Assembly: GCF_003946675.1 (NCBI RefSeq)
Contig: NZ_RHOT01000002.1
Span: forward strand, 62,001 to 126,000
Origin: Lapidilactobacillus gannanensis
Lineage (GTDB): Bacteria; Bacillota; Bacilli; Lactobacillales; Lactobacillaceae
Length of the DNA: 64,000 bases
Direction: 5' to 3'
Position numbers and translations under genes: made by a program. The notes beneath the pieces were generated by a model. It saw only the letters and a list, made by a program, of their open reading frames with translations. It ran no database searches and had not been told where the DNA came from. Below, piece by piece: positions 38,198-47,895 of this stretch. Every line of letters begins with the position of its first letter. Within the stretch, counting starts at the first letter, position 1.

Positions 38198-39196
38198 ATG
38201 TTCAAAATTGTTGCTTATGGTGTTCGCGAAAATGAGGTACCATTCTTTAAAAAACTAAACAAATATAATTATGAGTTGAAATTATTACCAGAATTACTAA
38301 CTCATGACAACATTGAGACAGCCAAAGGGATGGACGCAGTTTTATTGCGAGCTAATTGTGGTGGTGACGCGACGAATTTGGCGAAGCTGAAGGAGTGGGG
38401 AATTAAGTACGTTTTCACACGGACAATCGGCTTTAATCATATTGATTTAGCAGCAGCAAAAGCAAATGGTCAATTGGTTGCGCGCGTACCTTCATATTCA
38501 CCGAATGCGGTAGCTGATTTGGCATTGACTTTAGGCTTGACGCTACAACGGCATGTTGCTTTGGCCGCATATCGCTCACAACAGCAAAACTTCCAAGTTA
38601 TTCCTGAAGAATTCAGTCATGAAATTCGTGATTTGACAGTTGGAATTATTGGGACTGGTCATATTGGGGTCGCCGAAGCACAATCGTATAAGGCATTAGG
38701 CGCTAAAGTCTTGGGTTATGATATTTACCAATCCGACGCTGCAAAAGCTGTCGTTGAATTTGTTAGCCAAGAAGAGCTGCTAGCTAAATCAGATATTATT
38801 TCCTTACATGTACCTTACATTAAGGGTGAGAATGATCAATTCATTAATGCTGATTTATTGAAGCTCGTGAAACCAACAGCTATTTTGGTCAACACTGCAC
38901 GGGCAGAGGTAACTAATGTTGGTGATATTATTGCTGCGCTGAAGGCTGGTAAATTAGGTGGCTTTGCAGCTGATGTTCTCGAAAATGAAGGTCAATTTAT
39001 TGGTAAAAATCTTGAGGGCGCAAAAATCTCCGACGAGCACTTACAAACACTAATTGATCTTTATCCAAGAGTGATTTTAACGCCACATATTGGTTCATAC
39101 ACTGAGGAAGCCTTGACTGATATGATTCGAATCAGTTTTGATAACTTTAATGAAGTTTTGACCACGGGAACTAGCAAAAATTTGTTAAATAAATAA
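38198..39196 (+). CDS. D-2-hydroxyacid dehydrogenase (D-lactate dehydrogenase / VanH-like)
   Basis: 332 aa NAD-dependent enzyme reducing 2-oxo acids to D-2-hydroxy acids. NAD fold GTGHIG begins at residue 152. Catalytic residues fit the D-LDH pattern: Arg235 (NTARAEV), Glu264 (VLENEG) and His297 (TPHIGSY). The stretches FTRTIGFNHID and RDLTVGIIGTGHIG recall VanH-type enzymes more than the main LdhD of lactobacilli, so this may be a second, specialised D-hydroxyacid dehydrogenase. Likely co-transcribed with the AEC transporter. Confidence 0.88.
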   Translation: MFKIVAYGVRENEVPFFKKLNKYNYELKLLPELLTHDNIETAKGMDAVLLRANCGGDATNLAKLKEWGIKYVFTRTIGFNHIDLAAAKANGQLVARVPSYSPNAVADLALTLGLTLQRHVALAAYRSQQQNFQVIPEEFSHEIRDLTVGIIGTGHIGVAEAQSYKALGAKVLGYDIYQSDAAKAVVEFVSQEELLAKSDIISLHVPYIKGENDQFINADLLKLVKPTAILVNTARAEVTNVGDIIAALKAGKLGGFAADVLENEGQFIGKNLEGAKISDEHLQTLIDLYPRVILTPHIGSYTEEALTDMIRISFDNFNEVLTTGTSKNLLNK

Positions 39197-39203
39197 CAAT
39201 TAG

Positions 39204-39238
39204 CAACATCGCCAATTTAGGTGATGTTGTTTTTTTTG
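39204..39238 (+). terminator. Terminator after the dehydrogenase
   Basis: CAACATC pairs with GATGTTG around a CC/GG step, followed by eight T. Confidence 0.85.
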
Positions 39239-39244
39239 TAAATT

Positions 39245-39258
39245 ATTTCCCGGGAAAT
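39245..39258. promoter_or_regulatory. Noc-binding-site-like palindrome 2
   Basis: ATTTCCCGGGAAAT, again the exact Noc 14-mer, just after the terminator. Confidence 0.7.
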
Positions 39259-39371
39259 ATTATTCTCAAATGACTAAAACATTAAACTGCGGTATATCAC
39301 ACTTTTATGCGCAGATGGATTCAATAATATTAAATAATACACCGTTGGATTGTGCCACCTTCAAAATACAG

Positions 39372-39420
39372 ATATAGAGCCTAATACGCTGACAAATCAC
39401 TAGCGTATTAGGCTCTATAT
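39372..39420. repeat. 19-bp-arm inverted repeat
   Basis: ATATAGAGCCTAATACGCT and its exact reverse complement flank an 11-bp loop. It could be a bidirectional terminator of lost genes or a mobile-element relic. Confidence 0.7.
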
Positions 39421-39718
39421 CTTTTATCACAGGTATCTTTGCCCCATACATGCTAGAGGCAAATACAAGAAGATCACTATTAATTCTCCATCTCTTTGTC
39501 ACAAGCACACATACGCTCTTACTGTACGCATCCATGATATTTACCGTGTTTGAGATTCACCGATTCATACAAATATTTCTTACTTACTGTCTTTGTCGAA
39601 ACGATGAAGCTTCACACTATCTAAATGTATATTCCGCATACACACCTCAATCTTAATAACTTCATGCTTACTTAAGCAATGATCAGCCTTAACAGTTAAA
39701 CACTTACAAATTGGCTAT

Positions 39719-39805
39719 TTAAGAATTGTACAACAAAGTGTGAGCCTCAATTTGTCTAGCTAGGTTTTGATCCGTTGTTGAAACACGTGCATATCCAATC
39801 TTCAT
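39719..39805 (-). pseudogene. N-terminal remnant of a serine recombinase (resolvase/invertase)
   Basis: On the minus strand, after AGAGGTGG, the frame reads MKIGYARVSTTDQNLARQIE and stops after 28 codons. This is the classic start of Tn3-type resolvases and DNA invertases, including the catalytic Ser in YARVSTTDQ. Everything after about residue 22 is lost. It marks past insertion of a mobile element beside the large adhesin gene. Confidence 0.8.
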
Positions 39806-40462
39806 ATACTGCCACCTCTAAACGGAGTTTCAATTTATACATCAATATTCATTTCTTATTTTGAATTAAAAACGACCCAAAAAGGAAGCTGAAACTGCAT
39901 TTAAATCGCCTGTCTCTGCTTTTTTGGGGGTGTACCCCCAAAAAAGCTCAATCTATCAATTCGAGTAGTGAACGCTTCTTTCCAATAGGAAACTCTAGGC
40001 AAAGTGCTAGCAATAAGTTCGTCGTCGGGTCTCTGCGCCCGCCGTCGCATCTAAACTTACTTTCGCCACGGTTGAAGAAGAACGGTTTTCAAACGACACC
40101 CTCGGTTTCATCGACGGCAACGGCAAGAACAGCTGCTATTGCGGCAAAGTGACTTGCTTTAGGAGATCGACAATATTTCATCGTACCTAATGCATTTCTT
40201 TTTTGGAATTTTCCCAGGTATTCTACATCCGGATTTGAAACCGAGCTTTTAAAACGTCAACTTTTGTGGTACACTTCTAAAGTGTTATGAGTGGAGTTTT
40301 ATACATTGAGTGACTCTAAATTTTACCCGTCTATTTCAAACATCAAGATATTGTAATGATGAGGAAAGTCAGCTCTAGTCCAACCGCAGTTTACGCGGGT
40401 GCAAATAGTATGACGATGTTTTTAATTATATTGGACAGTGAATTTTTAGGAGGATATAAGTT
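39806..40462. other. Mobile-element scar with GC-rich patch and palindrome
   Basis: No intact gene. It holds a 26-bp palindrome at about 39922-39947 (TTTTTTGGGGGT / ACCCCCAAAAAA). A patch at about 40020-40160 is visibly richer in GC than the surroundings and has short frames open on both strands. The last 200 bp hold a possible adhesin promoter region with ACACTT/AAGTGT near 40273-40287 and a long untranslated leader. Confidence 0.5.
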
Positions 40463-43400
40463 ATGAAAAAAAGGCGATTACTTCAGAAGACGTACTCTTG
40501 TATTCTGATATTATTGCTCTTCTTACAATCATCAGCCCAAGTTGTGGAAGCTGTTACATCTAGTGCGACCGGTGATTCTACTGAGGCTCAACTTCTGGGG
40601 GCAACCCAGGAAACTGCTGGTTCGCGGAACATTGATTTGAAACTTTCATTAAACAATTTAACGGATGAAAGTATTCATAAGGATGTTTCCGTATCTTTTT
40701 CTAACAATCAGCAACTAAAAGAGATGGCCAACTCCAACGTTCTTGATGCCAATCAAAAAGTTGTCGGAAAATATACCTATTCTGCTAATAAATTACGACT
40801 ATCGGTTTTAGGAAATGTTTCTGGAACGGCGACTATCCAACTAAGTCTCACAGATGCTTCATCCTTAGCCGGATCTATCAATTTCTCGATGGATGGTCAA
40901 AATATTGCTGCAAAACTGTCTGATACTACTTCAGTAGCAAAAGCTGATAAACCTTCAGCGAATGTTAGCAGCAAGGCTACTTCTAGTGTTGCGTCGAAGA
41001 GCCAAATCGTAAAGACAGTATCTGTGAGTGCTGAGGGCAATGATATCTCACAATATTTGCCAGATGACTCCAAAGGAACAATCATTACCGGAGCAAATAT
41101 TAAATTCACAGATAGCAAAGGTAATCCTGTTGATTCTACACAAGTGACAAAAGATACCAATCTTAATTTTCAATATACGTGGGCAATTCCGGATGAGCTG
41201 AAAGACGGATACCAAGTAAAAGATGGTGACTATTTCTCATTTAAGTTACCTGAAGGAGTTACCTATAAACCAGGTACGGGAACCCTCGGTGACTATGGAA
41301 CTTATAGCATAGCTGCTGATGGCACAGTTAAGTTCACCTTTAACAGTGATGTTGAAAACGTGAACCACATTGAAGGGACATTTAGTTATACTTCTACCAT
41401 CAGCAGTGACTCATCGTCTGGCAAAGAAGGCATTGTCATTGACACGACTACTGGACCGGTAACGATACCAATCGTTGTTCAGCCATCAGGTGGTAACGAC
41501 ATCGCAAAGACTGGTCAACTAACTGGCGCTAACACATCTGGAAATAATCCAACCGGGATTACGTGGAACGTCACAATTAATACCAATGGTCAAGAGCTAA
41601 AGAATGCAACAATTTCTGATCCAATGCCAAGTGATACTACCAACACTGTGCCAACCACGCTGAAATCGGTTAGTGTATATCCCTTGACAGTTGATCTGAA
41701 TGGGAATGTGACTAAAACTGGCGATCCTCTTAAAGAAGGTACAGATTACAAGGTCGAAAATGGAAAAATTACGTTTATTGGTGCATATGCGGATACCTAT
41801 CAGGCTTTTAAGGTTGAATACACTAGCGATATTGATTCGAGTAAATTGCCAGATAATGGTGGAAAATTAACCTTTACGAACAACGCTACCTTAACTAACG
41901 GTGATAAAAACTATCCAGCTAGTGCGACAGTAAACGCTAACTACGGAAAACTTTTAACCAAGAGTTTTGACGGTCAGGATAATAATGGTAGTCAAAAGTA
42001 TAACTGGCATATTGACTACAATTATGGTGAAAAGGCACTTCCTGCCAATACTAAATTAATAGATACGTTATCAGAGGGCCAAACATTCCCGGAGGACAAT
42101 AAGCTTTCATTAGTTGATGAGGCTGGTGTGCCTATTAGTGCCGATCAATATGAAGTGACTTACAACACTGATAGAACTGAAATGACTATTGCTTTCCCCA
42201 ATGGTTTGAACCAAGGAGTCAAAATTTCGTATCAGTCACAAGTAACAGACCCAATTGGTGATAAAGGCCAAAAGATTAGTAACAGGGTAGATAGCAACGG
42301 CCAAACCTCTAATTCTGAAAATAATCCAGTCGGACAGCAGGGGCTAACTAAGTCTCTAGGGGCCGTTGATTACAACACCAAGAATGTTACGTGGAACTTT
42401 GATATCAATATGGCTCGGCAAGATATGAGCAATTGGTCAATGACCGATCCAGTCCCGAATGGGCTGACCGTAGACTATAAGTCCTTTGTTCTAAAGGATA
42501 AAGATAGTAATACAACCCTCAGTGAAGGAACGGACTATGTGATTAGCAAGCAGGGAAACGGGTTTACCATATCCTTTGCTAATGCTTTAAAGGAACATGC
42601 CACAAGTTGGTATACACTAAGTTATAAAACTGCCTTTGAAACGAATAGCCTTCCAGATGGGGGCAAGTGGACTAACACTGCTACGGCAACTTGGACTGAC
42701 AAAGACGGTCACGATCATACAAACAAGGGACAGGCAGATTTCACTCCTAAGACTGAGTTTAAAAATGATGGCAGCAAGTCAGGAAGTTACAACGCTGTTT
42801 CGAAGACAATTACTTGGAACGTGGTTGCTAACTATAATCAACGTCAACTTAGCAACGCTTCCATCACTGATCCAATCATTGGTGACCAAGACTATGTAGC
42901 AGATAGTGCCAAGTTGTATGAGGCTTCTATTAACAAAGATGGCTCATATGTTTTGGGGACACAAGTTGCTTCCGCTAATATTTCCTTTGACAGCGCTAAG
43001 AAACAACTTACTGCGAAATTACCAGACAATAGTTCTAAAGCTTATGTATTGAGTTACCAGACTAGCCTCTCTGGTAAGGTCATTGATCAAAAATCGTATG
43101 ACAATACAGCGATCTATACAAACAACCAAGAGTCCAGTGATTTGACGGCTAAGGTGACAGTGCCAAACAGTGGCAATGTTCTGGATAAAAGTGGCAAACA
43201 AGACCCAACAAACTCTGCTTATGCGTTATGGACAATATGGGTCAATAAAGCCCAGTCAACTTTCAGCAATGCAGTTGTTACCGATGAGCCTTCTGACAAT
43301 CAGATTATTGATCAGAGTTCTATTGTGATCTATCCAGGGAAGGTAGCTTCTAATGGTGAATTTACTGAAGACAAGAGCAAGCCATTAGTACTTGGTAAGG

Positions 43401-46066
43401 ATTACTCTGTGGATTTGCAGACTGATAATGCAACTGGTAAGCAAACGATGAAGATTTCCTTTACAAATGAAATCAGCTCGGCTTACTCGATACACTATCG
43501 CTCACTGATCAATTCGTCAAAAATTAATGATATGTTGACAAACACAGCATCGATATCAGGAAAAGGCGAAAAAGATGTTGATAACAATACCAGTGGATCG
43601 ACGGCAGTAGTAAACAATAGTGGGTCGGCAACGGGTAAGAACACCAATCTTGTTCTCACCAAGAGTGATGCAGATACCAAAAAGTCAATTGCTGGAGCTT
43701 CTTTTGAACTTTGGTCTGATGTTTCTGGACAAAAGGGACAGTTGCTTCGCAAAGGCACAACAGATTCATCTGGCAGTATTACTTGGAACAATCTTAAATC
43801 TGGGAAGTATATTTTAGTTGAAACAAAGGCCCCAGATGGGTATGTAATCTCTACCATTTTGGCCAATGGTAAGGAAATTAACCTTCAGTATAGTGATGCA
43901 AACGATGATAATAACGTTTCTATTTCGGAAACTAATCAAAAAGGAAAAGTTACGGTTGAAAAGTCTGATGCTGATAACTCAAGTCCTTTAGCTGGAGCAA
44001 TATTTGATCTTTATAAGAAAGACGGGACTAAGGTTGCTTCGAATCTTAAGACGGGATTAGATGGCACTGTAAGTTATACCGGCCTTAATGCTGGAGACTA
44101 TTATATTGTCGAAACAAAGGCTCCTGATGGATATAAGCTAGATGATACTCAGCATGCCTTTACAATTAATGGCGATAGTATTCAATTAAAAGTTCCAGTC
44201 ACAAATGATAAAGCATTAGGGAGCGTTCTTCTAACAAAGACAGATGGTGATACTGGTAAAGTTCTTTCCGTTGCCGTGTTCGATCTGTATAAGAAGGACG
44301 GCACAAAGCTTGCTAGTGGTTTGACGACAGATGCTAAAGGTCAAATCAAGGTCAATGATTTGAAACCAGGTGACTACTATTTTGTCGAAACAGCAGCACC
44401 AGCTGGCTATGAATTGAATGATAGTAAGCTGAACTTCACGGTTGAGTTACAAACGACAACCAAGGTTGCGACCGTTGCCGCAACCAATGCTGAGAAGACT
44501 GGCTCCGTTGTCTTGAATAAGACAGATGGCGATACTGGTAAAACTCTTGCTGGTGCAGTATTCGATCTGTATAAGAAAGACGGCACTAAGATTGCCAGTG
44601 GTTTGACGACAGATGCTAAAGGCCAGATCCAAGTCAATGACTTGAAGCCAGGTGACTACTACTTTGTCGAAATAGCAGCGCCAGCTGGCTATGAATTGAA
44701 TGACAGTAAGCTGAACTTCACCGTTGAATTACAAACAACGACTAAGGTTGCGACCGTTTCCGCAACGAATGGTCAGAAGACTGGTTCCGTTGTCTTGAAC
44801 AAGACAGACGGCGATACTGGTAAAGCTCTTTCTGGTGCGGTGTTCGATCTGTATAAGAAAGACGGCACTAAGGTTGCCAGTGATTTGACGACAGACGCTA
44901 AGGGTCAAATCAAGGTCAATGACTTGAAGCCAGGTGACTACTACTTTGTCGAAACAGCAGCACCAGCTGGCTATGAATTGAATGACAGTAAATTGAACTT
45001 CACGGTTGAATTCCAGGCAACGACCAAGGTTGCGACCGTTTCCGCAACGAATGGTCAGAAGACTGGTTCCGTTGTCTTGAACAAGACAGACGGCGATACT
45101 GGTAAAGCTCTTTCTGGTGCGGTGTTCGATCTGTATAAGAAAGACGGCACTAAGGTTGCCAGTGATTTGACGACAGACGCTAAGGGTCAAATCAAGGTCA
45201 ATGACTTGAAGCCAGGTGACTACTACTTTGTCGAAACAGCAGCACCAGCTGGCTATGAATTGAATGACAGTAAATTGAACTTCACGGTTGAATTCCAGGC
45301 AACGACCAAGGTTGCGACCGTTTCCGCAACGAATGGTCAGAAGACTGGTTCCGTTGTCTTGAACAAGACAGACGGCGATACTGGTAAAGCTCTTTCCGGT
45401 GCAGTATTCGATCTGTATAAGAAAGACGGCACTAAGATTGCCAGTGGTTTGACGACAGATGCTAAAGGTCAGATCCAAGTCAATGATTTGAAGCCAGGTG
45501 ACTACTACTTTGTCGAAACAGCAGCACCAGCTGGCTATGAATTGAATGATAGTAAGCTGAACTTCACGGTTGAGTTACAAACGACAACCAAGGTTGCGAC
45601 CGTTTCTGCAACCAATGCCGAGAAGACCGGCTCCGTTGTCTTGAACAAGACAGACGGCGATACTGGTAAAGCTCTTTCCGGTGCAGTATTCGATCTGTAT
45701 AAGAAAGACGGCACTAAGATTGCCAGTGGTTTGACGACAGATGCTAAGGGTCAAATTAAAGTTGATGACCTGAAGCCAGGCGACTACTACTTTGTTGAAA
45801 CTGCCGCCCCTGCTGGTTATGAACTAAATGATGGTAAGCTTTCGTTTACTGTCGATCTACAGGTTATCGGAAAACAGGCTGTGGTTATTGTCAAGAACTT
45901 TAAGAAGAGTTCATCACAAAGTAACAACGATAAGCACAAAGGCGACCAAAACATGCCTGCTACAGGAGATACCAATAGTTTAGTAACGACACTGATGGGA
46001 GTGGTCTTGTTGCTCAGTATGTTCACCTACAGTCTTTTCAATCTTTACAGACGAGAACGCCAGTAG
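40463..46066 (+). CDS. Large cell-wall-anchored adhesin with SpaA-type isopeptide repeats
   Basis: 1867 aa. A signal peptide (residues 1-33, KKRRLLQKTYSC start) leads into a Ser/Thr-rich region and several collagen-binding-type beta domains (about 190-1060, repeatedly W-N-V-x-x-N near the start of each). About eight SpaA-like domains follow (about 1060-1810), most with a Lys in LNKTDGDTG and Glu in FVETAAPAGY, the residues expected for internal isopeptide bonds. The last five start every 94 residues and two are identical in DNA. The end reads MPATG, hydrophobic helix and RRERQ: a sortase-anchoring signal with M in place of L. AGGAGG precedes the ATG. Role: stiff surface stalk for binding host or plant matrix, by family analogy. 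Confidence 0.93.
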   Translation: MKKRRLLQKTYSCILILLLFLQSSAQVVEAVTSSATGDSTEAQLLGATQETAGSRNIDLKLSLNNLTDESIHKDVSVSFSNNQQLKEMANSNVLDANQKVVGKYTYSANKLRLSVLGNVSGTATIQLSLTDASSLAGSINFSMDGQNIAAKLSDTTSVAKADKPSANVSSKATSSVASKSQIVKTVSVSAEGNDISQYLPDDSKGTIITGANIKFTDSKGNPVDSTQVTKDTNLNFQYTWAIPDELKDGYQVKDGDYFSFKLPEGVTYKPGTGTLGDYGTYSIAADGTVKFTFNSDVENVNHIEGTFSYTSTISSDSSSGKEGIVIDTTTGPVTIPIVVQPSGGNDIAKTGQLTGANTSGNNPTGITWNVTINTNGQELKNATISDPMPSDTTNTVPTTLKSVSVYPLTVDLNGNVTKTGDPLKEGTDYKVENGKITFIGAYADTYQAFKVEYTSDIDSSKLPDNGGKLTFTNNATLTNGDKNYPASATVNANYGKLLTKSFDGQDNNGSQKYNWHIDYNYGEKALPANTKLIDTLSEGQTFPEDNKLSLVDEAGVPISADQYEVTYNTDRTEMTIAFPNGLNQGVKISYQSQVTDPIGDKGQKISNRVDSNGQTSNSENNPVGQQGLTKSLGAVDYNTKNVTWNFDINMARQDMSNWSMTDPVPNGLTVDYKSFVLKDKDSNTTLSEGTDYVISKQGNGFTISFANALKEHATSWYTLSYKTAFETNSLPDGGKWTNTATATWTDKDGHDHTNKGQADFTPKTEFKNDGSKSGSYNAVSKTITWNVVANYNQRQLSNASITDPIIGDQDYVADSAKLYEASINKDGSYVLGTQVASANISFDSAKKQLTAKLPDNSSKAYVLSYQTSLSGKVIDQKSYDNTAIYTNNQESSDLTAKVTVPNSGNVLDKSGKQDPTNSAYALWTIWVNKAQSTFSNAVVTDEPSDNQIIDQSSIVIYPGKVASNGEFTEDKSKPLVLGKDYSVDLQTDNATGKQTMKISFTNEISSAYSIHYRSLINSSKINDMLTNTASISGKGEKDVDNNTSGSTAVVNNSGSATGKNTNLVLTKSDADTKKSIAGASFELWSDVSGQKGQLLRKGTTDSSGSITWNNLKSGKYILVETKAPDGYVISTILANGKEINLQYSDANDDNNVSISETNQKGKVTVEKSDADNSSPLAGAIFDLYKKDGTKVASNLKTGLDGTVSYTGLNAGDYYIVETKAPDGYKLDDTQHAFTINGDSIQLKVPVTNDKALGSVLLTKTDGDTGKVLSVAVFDLYKKDGTKLASGLTTDAKGQIKVNDLKPGDYYFVETAAPAGYELNDSKLNFTVELQTTTKVATVAATNAEKTGSVVLNKTDGDTGKTLAGAVFDLYKKDGTKIASGLTTDAKGQIQVNDLKPGDYYFVEIAAPAGYELNDSKLNFTVELQTTTKVATVSATNGQKTGSVVLNKTDGDTGKALSGAVFDLYKKDGTKVASDLTTDAKGQIKVNDLKPGDYYFVETAAPAGYELNDSKLNFTVEFQATTKVATVSATNGQKTGSVVLNKTDGDTGKALSGAVFDLYKKDGTKVASDLTTDAKGQIKVNDLKPGDYYFVETAAPAGYELNDSKLNFTVEFQATTKVATVSATNGQKTGSVVLNKTDGDTGKALSGAVFDLYKKDGTKIASGLTTDAKGQIQVNDLKPGDYYFVETAAPAGYELNDSKLNFTVELQTTTKVATVSATNAEKTGSVVLNKTDGDTGKALSGAVFDLYKKDGTKIASGLTTDAKGQIKVDDLKPGDYYFVETAAPAGYELNDGKLSFTVDLQVIGKQAVVIVKNFKKSSSQSNNDKHKGDQNMPATGDTNSLVTTLMGVVLLLSMFTYSLFNLYRRERQ
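44482..45890 (+). repeat. Tandem 282-bp repeats encoding SpaA domains
   Basis: Five units start near 44482, 44764, 45046, 45328 and 45610, each 282 bp (94 codons). Units 44764-45045 and 45046-45327 appear identical base for base. The array can change length by recombination. Confidence 0.9.
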
Positions 46067-46165
46067 AGATAGAAAATGAGGGTCTCTGGTGCTGAAGGAT
46101 TATTTTAGTGAAGTAAAAGAACTTCGACTCAAATTTTTAGAGCGTCAGTAAACCGCTAACAATTA

Positions 46166-46377
46166 GTAATCACCTAATAATCAACCATACGAAGGAACCC
46201 CACAAACTTGTTTTTTGAGATTGTGACTCTTCGTCAAGTAGAGTTGATAGTTTTTTTATGAAGCACTTGGGCCTTAACTGGTCTAGGTGCTTTTCTTATG
46301 CCCTTTCATTCGTAAGCACCCAATAACTGACCGCATATGAATCCCGCTCGTAAGGTAAGCACCTAGTAATCGACCGC
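46166..46377. repeat. Three IS66-type terminal sequences in a row
   Basis: Related 23-mers begin GTAA at 46166-46188, 46312-46334 and 46355-46377 (the last two GTAAGCACCYARTAA-like). The stretch after the first (46205-46235) also resembles that after the third (46391-46420): both contain TTTTGAGATT and CTTCGT. IS66-family ends conventionally begin GTAAGC. They look like ends of successive IS66 insertions. Confidence 0.6.
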
Positions 46378-47770
46378 TGAAATAGGCCCGCAATCTCGTC
46401 TTTTGAGATTTCGGGCCTTCGTATTCTTTAAACGCTTGATTCTACGTTTGAACTGTTAGTCTTTAAATTCCATGGCAAACACGCCTCCAACGATTCCGTT
46501 TTTGCGAATGTTGGTAGCTGTGAGACAATCTCTAACAGTTGTGTGATGTAGTTCCGCGGATCGAGCCCATTGGCTTTCGCGGTTTCAACCACGGTCATCC
46601 AGATGGCGTTGGCTTCGGCACCTTTTGGACTAGTGCTAAACAGCCAGTTTTTCCGGCCAATCACATAACTCTTCATGTTGCACTCAGAAGCGTTATTACT
46701 TAAATCGATTTCCCCAAATTCTAGGACGCGATTTAATGCGACACGTTGCCCCTGCGCATACGCCAATGCTTTACCTAGACGATCTTTTGGTAAAGTCTCG
46801 ACATGATCACACCACTCCCAAAAGTGCTCGATCAACGGTTTAAGCACCACTTGACGCTTTTCCAGGCGTGATGCGCTATCTAAGCCTGCCCAATTCCGTT
46901 CGAGTTCAAGCATCTGATTGAGTAGCTTCAAGCCCAGCGTCATCTTCTTAGTGTTCTTGAAATCATCGAAGAACTTACGCCGTACATGCGCCCAACAACC
47001 AACGCGAGTGATTGAATCACCCAGAAGATTGTAGCCGGCGTAGCCGTCGCATTGTAGGACACCAGGAAAGCCACTGTATAAGTTCTGAGCGAATTTCCCG
47101 GAGCGAGTATTCGCATAGGCATACATGACGACTGGCGTTTCGCACCGCGTGATACTACGGGCTACCCAAATATACGACTTGCTCTGCGCCGACTTGCCAG
47201 GCTCTTGAAGTACCTGATAAGGGGTCTCATCGCCTTGGAGAAAACCTTGGCTCATCAAGTGGCTACGCATCAGGTCATAAACTGGCTTCACTAACTCGGC
47301 ACACTTGATGACCCAATTTGAGATTGTGGTCTCACTTAATAAGACGCCTGCACGCTGCCAATCCTTTAATTGGCGATAGAGCGGTGTCCCGAGAATGCAT
47401 TTTTGATGCAAAATCGACGCGATCAACGAAGGCGTCGCAATGCTGTGGGCAATTAACGCCTTCGGCGCGTTACCACGATAGATATGACTACATCCATCTT
47501 CAAGTTCGCAAGTCGAGCACTTGTAGGTCTTCTCATAGATTTTCTCGACAAACAAACGCCCTGGGATTCGATGAACGACCTCGCGAACAAAGTGAGTGCC
47601 TACCAATTTCAATTCATGACCATGTTCACTGTATTCATCGGTTTTGGAAACAACGGTGGTTCTTACCGGTAGATCATTCGCCAACAACTGCTGCCGAGTA
47701 GATTTCGGCTTTCTTAGCTGCTGCGGTTCATCATCTGTTACTGCTTCGCTTTGTTGCCCAGTTTGCGACA
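46355..47770 (-). mobile_element. IS66-family element, truncated at its 5' end
   Basis: One end (46355-46377) and most of the tnpC transposase are present. The tnpA and tnpB genes, the tnpC N-terminus and the other end are missing, replaced by part of an oxidoreductase gene. The element is therefore immobile by itself. Confidence 0.75.
46428..47770 (-). pseudogene. IS66 transposase TnpC, 5'-truncated
   Basis: A frame is open from 47876 to 46428, but only the part from about 47760 (GQQSEAVTDDEPQ onward, about 440 aa) is transposase; the first 40 codons read a foreign gene in the wrong frame. Visible are a zinc-finger region (YKCSTCELEDGC), the DDE residues in LQGDETPY and LQCDGYAGY, and the IS66 hallmark NNASE...GRKNWLF with the catalytic Glu. 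The N-terminal leucine-zipper region is lost. Confidence 0.8.
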
Positions 47771-47895
47771 ATATCACCGATATTGTCGTCCGGATCCCCA
47801 ACATCAATGTAGTTGACAGCGTTGTCCACCGATATAAAGGCATTACCGATTGCTTGCTCCATGTTCCCTTTTCCACAAATCGTAATTTTAGTCAT
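47760..47895 (-). pseudogene. 5' fragment of an NAD(P)-binding oxidoreductase gene
   Basis: On the minus strand an ATG at 47895 opens MTKITICGKGNMEQAIGNAF, then a short stretch ending near GDIV before running into IS66 sequence. The GKGNMxQAI pattern is the start of the NADPH-dependent F420-reductase-like family common in lactobacilli. The remaining three quarters of the gene are absent. The IS66 fragment has replaced them. Confidence 0.7.

Noticed and set aside
39305-39535. 76-codon minus-strand frame
   Set aside because: It crosses the 19-bp inverted repeat and shows no recognisable domain or ribosome site.
44729-45478. 249-codon minus-strand open frame
   Set aside because: It is antisense to the SpaA repeats of the adhesin and stays open only because the repeats are similar. 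No ribosome site.
44482-45890. Regular repeats that might be taken for a CRISPR array
   Set aside because: The unit is 282 bp, fully coding and without spacers. No cas genes are present.
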